From Actinomycetota bacterium (GTDB taxonomy: Bacteria > Actinomycetota > Acidimicrobiia > Acidimicrobiales > AC-9): a stretch of 32,770 nucleotides of DNA. The notes beneath the pieces are model-generated. The model had not been told where the DNA came from. It made no database searches and was given only the letters and a program-made list of their open reading frames with translations. The stretch covers positions 3,246 through 36,015 of the forward strand of contig VAWP01000059.1 of assembly GCA_005888295.1 (NCBI GenBank), in the 5' to 3' direction. Shown piece by piece: positions 1-7,357 of the stretch (the first letter of the stretch is position 1; each line of letters starts with the position of its first letter). The translations under genes and the position numbers were made by a program.

Positions 1-195
1 GGCGTCGTGCTCCACTACGCCGTCTCCTGGCTGCGACCCGTCGAGAACCACGTCCTCGCCGTTCCCCCGAGCATGGCGTCGGCCCTGCCCGTCCGCCTCC
101 AGGAGCTCCTCGGCTACAACATCCATCCACCATTCATCGGCTACGTGGACGGCCGCCACCCACGCAAGCTGCTCGAGGAAGCCGTCAGCGCCTGA
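1..195 (+). CDS. C-terminal fragment of a protein of unknown family (truncated by window start)
   Basis: Open frame from base 1 (GVVLHYAVSWLRPVENHVLAV...) to TGA at 193-195. Confidence 0.5.
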   Translation, partial: GVVLHYAVSWLRPVENHVLAVPPSMASALPVRLQELLGYNIHPPFIGYVDGRHPRKLLEEAVSA

Positions 196-346
196 GGCCG
201 GCCCGGGAGGCCGGCCCAAAGAACAGACTCGAGGGCACTAGCGCCTGAGGCCGGCCCGGGAGGCCGGCCCAAAGGACAGACTCGAGGGCGCTAGCGCCTG
301 AGGCCGGCCCGGGAGGCCGGCCCAAAGGACAGACTCGAGGGCGCTA
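188..346. repeat. Three tandem copies of a 53-bp unit, each with a GGCCGGCC-CGGGA-GGCCGGCC inverted repeat
   Basis: Units 188-240, 241-293 and 294-346: gcgcctgaggccggcccgggaggccggcccaaagRacagactcgagggcRcta; copy 1 differs from copies 2/3 at two positions. Confidence 0.95.
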
Positions 347-1585
347 GCGCCCGAGACCGAACAGCTGCTGGCCGACCTTGCGCATCTGGATCTCCTCGGA
401 GCCCTCGGTGATGCGGTAGCGCCGGTGGTGGCGGTAGATGTGCTCGAAGGGCATGTGCCTGCTGTAGCCCAGACCTCCGCACGTCTGCATCGCCCGGTCG
501 GCGGCGTCACAGGCGAGCCGGTTGGCCCGGTAGTTGCACATGGCGACCTCGTGGGTGACCTCCATGTGGTGCTGGCGGTCGAGCGCCCAGGCCGTGGCTC
601 GCACGAGCTGGCGCAGCATGGCTGCCTCCGTGTGCAGCTCGACCAACGGGAACTGGATGGCCTGGTTCCTCGACAACGGCCGGCCCCAGGTCTGACGCTG
701 GTTCGCGTACGCGACCGCCTCGTTGATGCAGAACTGCGCGGCGCCGAGCGACGAGGCCGCCTGGCGGATGCGGTTCTCGTGGACGAAGTGCTGCGCCAGC
801 TCGAGTCCGCGGTCGACGGGCCCGAACACCGCCGACCTCGGCACCCGGACGTCGGTGAGCGTCACCTCGGCGTGATCGGTCGGCATGTTGAAGGTCCACC
901 AGAAGAAATCCACGGAGAACCCGGGAGCATCCGTCGGCACGAGCAGGGCGGTGATGCCGAACGGTGACCCCTGGTCGCCAGACGTGCGGGCGAAGACGAT
1001 GTCGTGGGTGGCGTGGTGGAGGCCCGAGTTGAAGCGCTTGCGCCCGTTGATCACCCACTCGTCGCCGTCGAGCACGGCGGTGGTGTCGAGATAGGTCGCA
1101 TCTGAGCCGTGGTCCGGCTCGGTGAGGCCGAAGGCGAGACGGCGGGATCCGTCGAAGAACCCCGGCATCCACTCAGCTCGCTGCTCGTCGGTGCCGAAGT
1201 CGCGCATCATGAGCACGGTCGGGAAGTTGCCCACGATCGAGCTCTCGTTCTGCAGGTCGTTGTGCAGACCGAGCCCGCGGGTCGCCAGGTGCTCCCGGAT
1301 GATCGCCATCTCCAGGTTGCTGGCCTCGTGCCCGCCGTACTCCTTTGGGAGCGCCCAGCGCAGCCAACCAGCGCCGTCGGCCCGCCGTCGCATCTCGGCC
1401 AGCAGCTGCTCCCACTCCTGGCGGGGGACACCCCCGGCCTCGAAGTCGGTGCGGGCGTACTCACGTCGATGATCGAAGAAACGGATGTTGTCGTCCTGGC
1501 GCTCGAGCGGCTCGATCTCCCGCTCGATGAAGTCATCGAGGGCGTCGAGCGTCGCCTTGATCTCCTCGGGGATGTCGAAGTCCAC
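344..1585 (-). CDS. Acyl-CoA dehydrogenase family protein
   Basis: ORF with ACAD motifs (AFGLTEPDHGSDATYLDTTAV, MQTCGGLGYSRHMPFEHIYRHHRRYRITEGSEEIQMRKVGQQLF); likely GTG start at 1585 (VDFDIPEEIKATLDALDDFIEREIEPLE). Confidence 0.9.
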   Translation of the reverse strand: MDFDIPEEIKATLDALDDFIEREIEPLERQDDNIRFFDHRREYARTDFEAGGVPRQEWEQLLAEMRRRADGAGWLRWALPKEYGGHEASNLEMAIIREHLATRGLGLHNDLQNESSIVGNFPTVLMMRDFGTDEQRAEWMPGFFDGSRRLAFGLTEPDHGSDATYLDTTAVLDGDEWVINGRKRFNSGLHHATHDIVFARTSGDQGSPFGITALLVPTDAPGFSVDFFWWTFNMPTDHAEVTLTDVRVPRSAVFGPVDRGLELAQHFVHENRIRQAASSLGAAQFCINEAVAYANQRQTWGRPLSRNQAIQFPLVELHTEAAMLRQLVRATAWALDRQHHMEVTHEVAMCNYRANRLACDAADRAMQTCGGLGYSRHMPFEHIYRHHRRYRITEGSEEIQMRKVGQQLFGLGR

Positions 1586-1658
1586 GCCTCGACACCGTAG
1601 GGCCCGAGCCGGCCGGAAGGCGACCCGCCGGCGGTGGGCGCGGCTGCGAGGCTCCTGT

Positions 1659-1730
1659 CGTTCCACATTGGGTCGAAAGTGGGCGGTGCGCTGGTGGGCG
1701 GCGCGCTCAGTTTCGACCAGATGCGGAACG
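1659..1730. repeat. Imperfect inverted repeat (20-bp arms, 17/20 matching) enclosing a 15-bp imperfect tandem repeat
   Basis: Left CGTTCCACATTGGGTCGAAA (1659-1678); right arm reverse complement CGTTCCGCATCTGGTCGAAA (1711-1730); inside, gtgggcggtgcgctg/gtgggcggcgcgctc (1679-1708). Confidence 0.8.
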
Positions 1731-1807
1731 CGAGGTGTGCAAGGGCGCAGCCCGGAGGGCGGCCCGCCAGGCTGAGCGCCTCCGGGGTCGAGACGTAGGC
1801 TTCGGCC

Positions 1808-2119
1808 ATGGCGCTTTCACTGGCGGAGATACAGGACCGGCTCCTTCGGGCCAGCCGGGGCCCGTGGCGGTACTCGGGACAGCAGGTGATGATCGGTCAG
1901 GGCCTGGGCTCGTACGCAGTGACCGTCAGGAAGGCCGATGACGGCGAGTTCATCGCCGCGGCGAGGAGCGACGTCGAGAGCCTGCTGCGGGAGGTTGCCC
2001 GGCTGCGGGAGGGCCTGACGGGGGCCCATCAGGGTCTGGCGACGCTGCAGCGGCACGCCTCGGGCCAGGCCCAGGACATGATCGACGGTCTGCTGGCCGA
2101 CCTGGGCAAGTTCATGTGA
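1808..2119 (+). CDS. Small uncharacterised protein, 103 aa, resembling ead/Ea22-like actinobacterial proteins
   Basis: Complete ORF MALSLAEIQDRLLRASRGPWRYSGQQV...DDGEFIAAARSDVESLLREVARLREG; family resemblance from memory only. Confidence 0.6.
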   Translation: MALSLAEIQDRLLRASRGPWRYSGQQVMIGQGLGSYAVTVRKADDGEFIAAARSDVESLLREVARLREGLTGAHQGLATLQRHASGQAQDMIDGLLADLGKFM

Positions 2120-2155
2120 GGACGTGGGTGCGGAGCTCGAGGCCGGAGTCGGCGG

Positions 2156-2713
2156 TCACGGCCCGGGCGGCTGCGTTCCGGTCGCCACGGCAGCGGCGAG
2201 GACCTCGTCGGCGGCGGCCTCGGCCAGAGCCCGGATCTCGTCGTCGGTCCGGTCCTGGATCGGATGGGGGACGAACACCCGGGCGGGATCGACGCCCAGG
2301 GCGCGGGCCTGCGTCTCGGCAGCGGCGACGAACTCCGTCGAGGCGACGAACACCCCCGGGAGCCCCCGGGTCTCCAGCTCCGCGATGTCGTGCACACTGC
2401 ACGACGTGCAGCTGCCTCAGTCGGCGAGCGCCTCGATCACCAGATCGCACTTGGTGCTTATCTCGTGGCGCAGGTCGACGGGCGCCACCTTGGCGAAGGT
2501 GGGCTTGCGGTAGCGGAGGACCCGAAGGTCGGGGACCCGCGCCCTCAGCGTCGACTCCAACGCGTCGAGGAAGACGTCGCCCCGGGGCTTGGAGATGTCC
2601 AGCAGCCCGACCGTGAGGCCGTCCAGCGAGGACGGCCGGGCCACCCGGGCTCGCGTCGTCGGGGTGCGCTCGCTGGTCGGGTCGAGCAGGACAGTAGCGG
2701 AGTCGGGCGTCAT
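2156..2713 (-). CDS. UGSC-family selenoprotein (185 aa incl. Sec encoded by TGA at 2417-2419)
   Basis: ATG at 2713 (ATGA overlap with upstream gene); frame MTPDSATVLL...KPRGDVFLDALE...CDLVIEALAD-TGA-GSCTSCSVHDIAELETRGLPGVFVASTEFVAAAETQARALGVDPARVFVPHPIQDRTDDEIRALAEAAADEVLAAAVATGTQPPGP-TGA. ORF-track pieces 2417..2965 and 2156..2395 are in the same frame either side of one TGA. Confidence 0.88.
2387..2405 (-). promoter_or_regulatory. Candidate bacterial SECIS stem-loop
   Basis: mRNA GUCGUGCA-GUG-UGCACGAC: perfect 8-bp stem, 3-nt loop starting with G, loop begins at nucleotide +20 after the UGA. Confidence 0.7.
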
Positions 2714-4194
2714 GTCCCCACCTCCCGGGTCACTGGTTGGCTGCCGCCGGGTCCGTTGATCCAGCTTCCGATGATGGACGAGAACAGCCCCGCCCGGCCG
2801 CCGGCGTGGACGAACCACAGCCCGTCGGGGCGGAACTTCGGGATGGCGGCCTCCTCCAGACCCTGGGGCAGGCCCTCGTCGCACCCGCCGGCGCCGCGAA
2901 CGAGCTCGGCGCCGGGGACGGTGAGGAGCTCCAGCAGCTCGTCCCGGAGCCTGGCCTTTGTCCACGCCGCCTCGCCGAAGACCCGGGCATGCTCGGGGCT
3001 CACGACCAGCATGGCGTCGAGGCCGAGAGCCAGCTTGTGATGGCCGACCGTCCGCAGGCTCCCGGCGAACGACCGGGCGAGGGACTCGGGCGTCCGCGAC
3101 AGCTGATCGACGACGCCGCGTGGCCCCTCACCGGCGTACAGCGTCACCGTTGAGCTCTCCGGCGCCATGCCGCGCTCGACCGCCAACGACTCCCAGGGGG
3201 ATCCCTCCTCGTCCTCGGCGAAGCAGAACGTGTACTTGCCCGGGTTGCCGAGGGTCGCCCGGTCGACACCGCCGGGCACCCCGCCGCCGACGTTGCGCAC
3301 GATCAGCTGCAGCGCCCGGCCGATCGTGGCGTTGGCTCGGTTCCCCTGCCCCAGGACGTTGCCTGCGGAGTTCATGCCGATGGCCTGACGGACGGGACCG
3401 TTCACGATCACGACGGGGCCGGAGAAGTACGTCGTGGCAACGAGCCCGTGGCCGTTGAACTCGTCGGTGCACATGGCCTCGACCGCCGCCAGCACGAGCG
3501 GCAGGTACTCGGGCCGGCAGCCGGCCAGGACGGCGTTGATGGCGGCCTTCTCGACGGTGCACTCCACCAGATCGGGAGGGACGGTCGCCACCACCTCCTC
3601 CGGTGCCCGTGTCGTTCCCTCGAGCATGCGCAGCACCCTGGCCTCGGTGGGCGGGACCACGGGCAGCCCGTCGGTCCATCCGCGCTCGAAGGCGGCCTCG
3701 GCCTCGTCTTCGGACGAGCCGAGCGACACGCGGCGGGCCCGCAGCCGGCCGGACCCGAACCGGGTGGCGAGCTCGTCGGCCATGGCTGGGTCAGCTGTCC
3801 GCGACCCGCAACCGGGACGGAGCTCGGGGAGATCAGGACCGAGGCCCGCGACGCCGGTGAGCTCCTCCCACCGCGGCCGGTGCCAGCCCTCCGTCCGGGC
3901 GATCTCCACGCCGCCGTCGAACCGCAGGATGGTCGGCACCGTGAGGAGGTCGAGGGCCCACGACACCCGGAGCTCGGTGTCGTCGACGACATCGGGGAGC
4001 TCCCGAGGGAACCCGGGATCGTCCTGGGTGTAGACGGTCAGTGGGACGCCGGCGCGGCGCAGCTGCGCCAGCACCGGCGTGACGGACACACACGTCTCGC
4101 ACTCGTGCTTGACCACGGCGACGATGCCGTCGGGCACAGCCGGCACGCGAGGCCGGCCCGAGCGCACAGCGGGCGACGTCTGGGACCCCGTCAC
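2710..4194 (-). CDS. Thioredoxin-like N-terminal domain fused to a large uncharacterised domain; partner of the UGSC selenoprotein
   Basis: 494 aa; N-term VAVVKHECETCVSVTPVLAQLRRAGVPLTVYTQDD...VPTILRFDGGVEIARTEGW (Trx-like, CxxC); C-term GWTDGLPVVPPTEARVLRML...INAVLAGCRPEYLPLVLAAVEAM...NGPVRQAIGMNSAGNVLGQGNRANATIGRALQLIVRNVGG. Confidence 0.85.
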   Translation of the reverse strand: MTGSQTSPAVRSGRPRVPAVPDGIVAVVKHECETCVSVTPVLAQLRRAGVPLTVYTQDDPGFPRELPDVVDDTELRVSWALDLLTVPTILRFDGGVEIARTEGWHRPRWEELTGVAGLGPDLPELRPGCGSRTADPAMADELATRFGSGRLRARRVSLGSSEDEAEAAFERGWTDGLPVVPPTEARVLRMLEGTTRAPEEVVATVPPDLVECTVEKAAINAVLAGCRPEYLPLVLAAVEAMCTDEFNGHGLVATTYFSGPVVIVNGPVRQAIGMNSAGNVLGQGNRANATIGRALQLIVRNVGGGVPGGVDRATLGNPGKYTFCFAEDEEGSPWESLAVERGMAPESSTVTLYAGEGPRGVVDQLSRTPESLARSFAGSLRTVGHHKLALGLDAMLVVSPEHARVFGEAAWTKARLRDELLELLTVPGAELVRGAGGCDEGLPQGLEEAAIPKFRPDGLWFVHAGGRAGLFSSIIGSWINGPGGSQPVTREVGT

Positions 4195-5075
4195 GAGAAC
4201 AGGTTAGAGCCGGCGATGGCGCGCCACTCCTCGAGCGGGAGCCGCGCCCGGTCCTCGGTGAGGACCTGCATCGCCACGTGGTCGGCGCCGGCCTCGAGGT
4301 GCTGACGCAACCGGTCGGTCGCCTGCTCGAGCGGGCCCCAGGCGACGACCGCATCGACCAGGCGGTCGCTGCCGGCGTCGGCGAGGTCGTCCTCGCCGTA
4401 GCCGATGCGGGCGAGGCTGCGCCGGTAGTTCGGCAGCCGGAGGTAGGTGCCCAGATGAGCCCTGGCGATGCGGCGGGCCCGATCCGGGTCTGCCACGAGC
4501 ACCACGGCGACCTCCGGGCACAGCAGCGACCCGGGCCCGAGGATCTGGCGGGCCTGATGGGTGTGCTCGGGCGGCACCAGGTAGGGATGGGCGCCGTCAG
4601 CGCGCTCGGCGGCGAGAGCCAGCATCCGCGGTCCCAGCGCCGCCAGCACGCGCACCGTCGGCACCGCCTCGAGGGCCGGAGCGTCGTAGTGGGCCTGGTC
4701 CATGGCATCCAGGTAGGCGCGCATGGCCTGGAGCGGCCGCTCGTAGTGATGCCCCCTCGGCGAGACCAGCGGGTCGTGGCTGACCCCAACCCCGAGGAGG
4801 AACCGCCCGCCCCAACCCTCGCTGAGCGTCCGCTGGCCGGCCGCCATCGCCATCGGGTCGCGAACCCAGATGTTGGCGATACCGGTCGCGACGACCAGCC
4901 TGGTGCTCGCCGACAGGAGCAGGGCGGCGTTGGCGAACGCCTCGCGCCTGGCGGCCTCGCCCACCCAGAGCGTCCCGTACCCGAGCGCCTCGATCTCTGT
5001 GACCGCGTCGCGCACGGCGGCCGCCGGTTGCCTGTCCAGGGCCGAGGTCCATATCCCGATTCGTCCCAGCTCCAC
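4191..5075 (-). CDS. LLM-class F420-dependent oxidoreductase (MSMEG_4141-like)
   Basis: MELGRIGIWTSALDRQPAAAVRDAVTEIEALGYGTLWVGEA...VVATGIANIWVRDPMAMAAGQRTLSEGWGGRFLLGVGVSH; ATGA overlap with next gene. Confidence 0.88.
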   Translation of the reverse strand: MELGRIGIWTSALDRQPAAAVRDAVTEIEALGYGTLWVGEAARREAFANAALLLSASTRLVVATGIANIWVRDPMAMAAGQRTLSEGWGGRFLLGVGVSHDPLVSPRGHHYERPLQAMRAYLDAMDQAHYDAPALEAVPTVRVLAALGPRMLALAAERADGAHPYLVPPEHTHQARQILGPGSLLCPEVAVVLVADPDRARRIARAHLGTYLRLPNYRRSLARIGYGEDDLADAGSDRLVDAVVAWGPLEQATDRLRQHLEAGADHVAMQVLTEDRARLPLEEWRAIAGSNLFS

Positions 5076-5098
5076 GCTGGAACTCTAGGCGCAGGGCA

Positions 5099-5971
5099 TT
5101 ACAACCGGTCCATGAGCTGCTCGGCGTTGCGGACGGCGTTGTCGCCGTGCATGTTCCGGAACACGACGTGCACCTCGCCCGCTTCCTCGGCCAGACGCCG
5201 GAGGTCGGGTACCCACGCTTCGAGCTCCTTTGGGCGGTACCGGTAGTCGGTGAGCCCCTGAAACGACGACTCCTCCCACCCTTGCCGGTTGCGCCCGTGG
5301 AACTTGACCATCGCCAGCTCGGTCGAGGTCGCCGCCGCCAGCCGCGGCAACGCCTTGTCCACCCGTTGGGGCATGTCCGCACACACCAGCGCGATCGAGT
5401 GGTCGGCGAGCAATGCCAGCGTCCGCTCCCGTTCCTCGGGCTTGAACCAGCTCGGGTGACGAAACTCGACAGCGATCCGGTCAGCGGCGGCCCGGTCGGC
5501 GCAGTCGACGACGTACTCCCGATTGGCGCTCCTCGACGAGAACCAGGGCGGGAACTGAAAGACAAGACAACCGAGCTTGTTGGTCCGCCGCAGCGGATCG
5601 ACGCCGTCGAGGAACCGGTCCCAGAGCTGGCCGACCCCCTGCTCGTCCACGTGCTTGAGGTAGACGGTCGCTTTGTCCGACTCCACGTCGATGCCCCTCG
5701 GGATGGACGAGGCTCGCGTGGGATGCTGCGTGAGCAGGGAGAACGCCTTCACGTCGAAGGTGAAGTCGGCGGGCGTTCGACTGGCCCAGTCTCGGGCCAT
5801 GACCTGGCGGGGCAGCGCGTAGTACGTGCTGTCCACCTCGACCAGCGGGAAACGCGATGCGTAGTGGCGCAGCCGGTCCTCGGCCGAGCTGACGCCTTCG
5901 GGGTACCAGCCCGACGCGACCAACGAGCGGTCCGTCCAGGAGGCCGTCCCGACTAGGATTCGTCCCCCCAC
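5099..5971 (-). CDS. DUF72 domain-containing protein
   Basis: GTG start VGGRILVGTASWTDRSLVASGWYPEG...VEVDSTYYALPRQVMARDWASRTPADFTFDVKAF...VVFRNMHGDNAVRNAEQL. Confidence 0.9.
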   Translation of the reverse strand: MGGRILVGTASWTDRSLVASGWYPEGVSSAEDRLRHYASRFPLVEVDSTYYALPRQVMARDWASRTPADFTFDVKAFSLLTQHPTRASSIPRGIDVESDKATVYLKHVDEQGVGQLWDRFLDGVDPLRRTNKLGCLVFQFPPWFSSRSANREYVVDCADRAAADRIAVEFRHPSWFKPEERERTLALLADHSIALVCADMPQRVDKALPRLAAATSTELAMVKFHGRNRQGWEESSFQGLTDYRYRPKELEAWVPDLRRLAEEAGEVHVVFRNMHGDNAVRNAEQLMDRL

Positions 5972-6001
5972 GGCGCCTACGAGGGGGACGCGGCGAGAGA
6001 C

Positions 6002-7327
6002 ATGAGTGCCGACCGTACCAGGACACCCGTCCTGAGCCTCATCACGACGGCGCCCTATGGGACAATGCCAGGGGAGGTAATGGTGGCTGGACACATGACG
6101 GGCTCGGCGGATCTCTCCTCCAGCACCGAGCTCGATGCGATCGTGCTCGAGCACGCCTACGACGGGGTTCGCCTCCAGCTCGTTCTTCGCGGCCTATTGG
6201 TCGTGTTCGTCGTCCTGACGGTCGCCATCATCCCCCCCGAGCACCACTCGTTCGCGTCCTACATCGTTGTCTCCCTCTATGGCGTGTGGGCCGTCGGCGT
6301 CGCCGCGTGGAGCCGGCAGGGGGGCCCCAATCCGGTTCGGTTCGTCTGGTTGGCGCTGTTCGTGGACCTTCTGGTCCTGGGTGGCCTCACCGTGCTCGTC
6401 GGGGTGGCCGCGCCCCAGAGCTGGACGGACAACGTCCTCATCAACGGCTTCTTCGTCATCCCCCTCCTGGCGGCCACCCAGCTACGGCCGCGTATCTGCG
6501 CAGCCGTCGTCGTGCCGACCGTCGCCATCTACCTCGCGGTCAGCGTGGTCACCCAGTCGTCGAACGAAGAGCCCTGGTCGTCGATCCTCCTGCGCACGCT
6601 CGCCATTGCGGGCCTGGGAGCCGGCTGCATCGCGCTCACCCGCATCCAGCAATCTCGCGTGGCGACGATCGGTCGACTGGTGGGAGATCGGACCGGCCTG
6701 CTCACCGAGGTGATGACGACGGAGGATCGGGAACGTCGGCAGCTGGCCGAGAACCTCCACGACGGCGCGCTGCAGTACGTCCTGGCCGCTCGCCAGGACA
6801 TCGAAGACGTCCAGTCCGACCCACGTGCGATCGCCCGTCTCGACGAGGCCCTCACCGAGTCGTCCCGCTTGCTTCGGTCGACCGTCTCCGAGCTCCATCC
6901 GGCCGTGCTCGAGCGACTGGGTCTGGCCCACGCGCTCCGCGACCTGGCCCGGACCGCGGAGGCGCGCGGTGGGTTCGCCATCACCTTGGAGCTCGACGGC
7001 TGGGAGGAGGGGGCGCGCACCCCGGCAGACGGCCTCCTCTTCGCGACCGCACGGGAGCTGCTCAGCAACGTCGTCAAGCACGCCGGGGCCCACCGCGTCC
7101 AGATCAATCTCGCCCGCTCGGGCGAGCTCGCCCGTCTCGTGATCGCGGACGACGGACGTGGGATCCCGGACGGGGCTGTGGAGCAGAGCCTCGGCGACGG
7201 GCACATCGGTCTGGCCTCGCACAGGGTGCGGCTCGAAGCTGCTGGCGGTGGCCTCAGCATGTCCAGCGCACGTCCCACCGGGACGATCGTCCAGGTCGAC
7301 GTGCCCTGCCCACCGTCGTCCAACTGA
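6002..7327 (+). CDS. Membrane sensor histidine kinase, NarL/DesK-type (HisKA_3 + HATPase_c)
   Basis: Several hydrophobic segments; H-box RRQLAENLHDGALQYVLAARQDIE; ATPase ELLSNVVKHAGAHRVQINL, IADDGRGI. Start may be internal (e.g. MTGSADLSSS). Confidence 0.9.
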   Translation: MSADRTRTPVLSLITTAPYGTMPGEVMVAGHMTGSADLSSSTELDAIVLEHAYDGVRLQLVLRGLLVVFVVLTVAIIPPEHHSFASYIVVSLYGVWAVGVAAWSRQGGPNPVRFVWLALFVDLLVLGGLTVLVGVAAPQSWTDNVLINGFFVIPLLAATQLRPRICAAVVVPTVAIYLAVSVVTQSSNEEPWSSILLRTLAIAGLGAGCIALTRIQQSRVATIGRLVGDRTGLLTEVMTTEDRERRQLAENLHDGALQYVLAARQDIEDVQSDPRAIARLDEALTESSRLLRSTVSELHPAVLERLGLAHALRDLARTAEARGGFAITLELDGWEEGARTPADGLLFATARELLSNVVKHAGAHRVQINLARSGELARLVIADDGRGIPDGAVEQSLGDGHIGLASHRVRLEAAGGGLSMSSARPTGTIVQVDVPCPPSSN

Positions 7328-7357
7328 TCGGTCCCGGGCGTCCGGGATCGGGGGTCG

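Noticed and set aside
188-346. Possible CRISPR array
   Set aside because: Three contiguous 53-bp copies with no variable spacers and no cas genes; tandem duplication
2417-2419. TGA as an ordinary stop or a frameshift pseudogene
   Set aside because: Frame and family-typical sequence continue without shift on both sides, the motif reads U-GSC, and a SECIS-like hairpin follows
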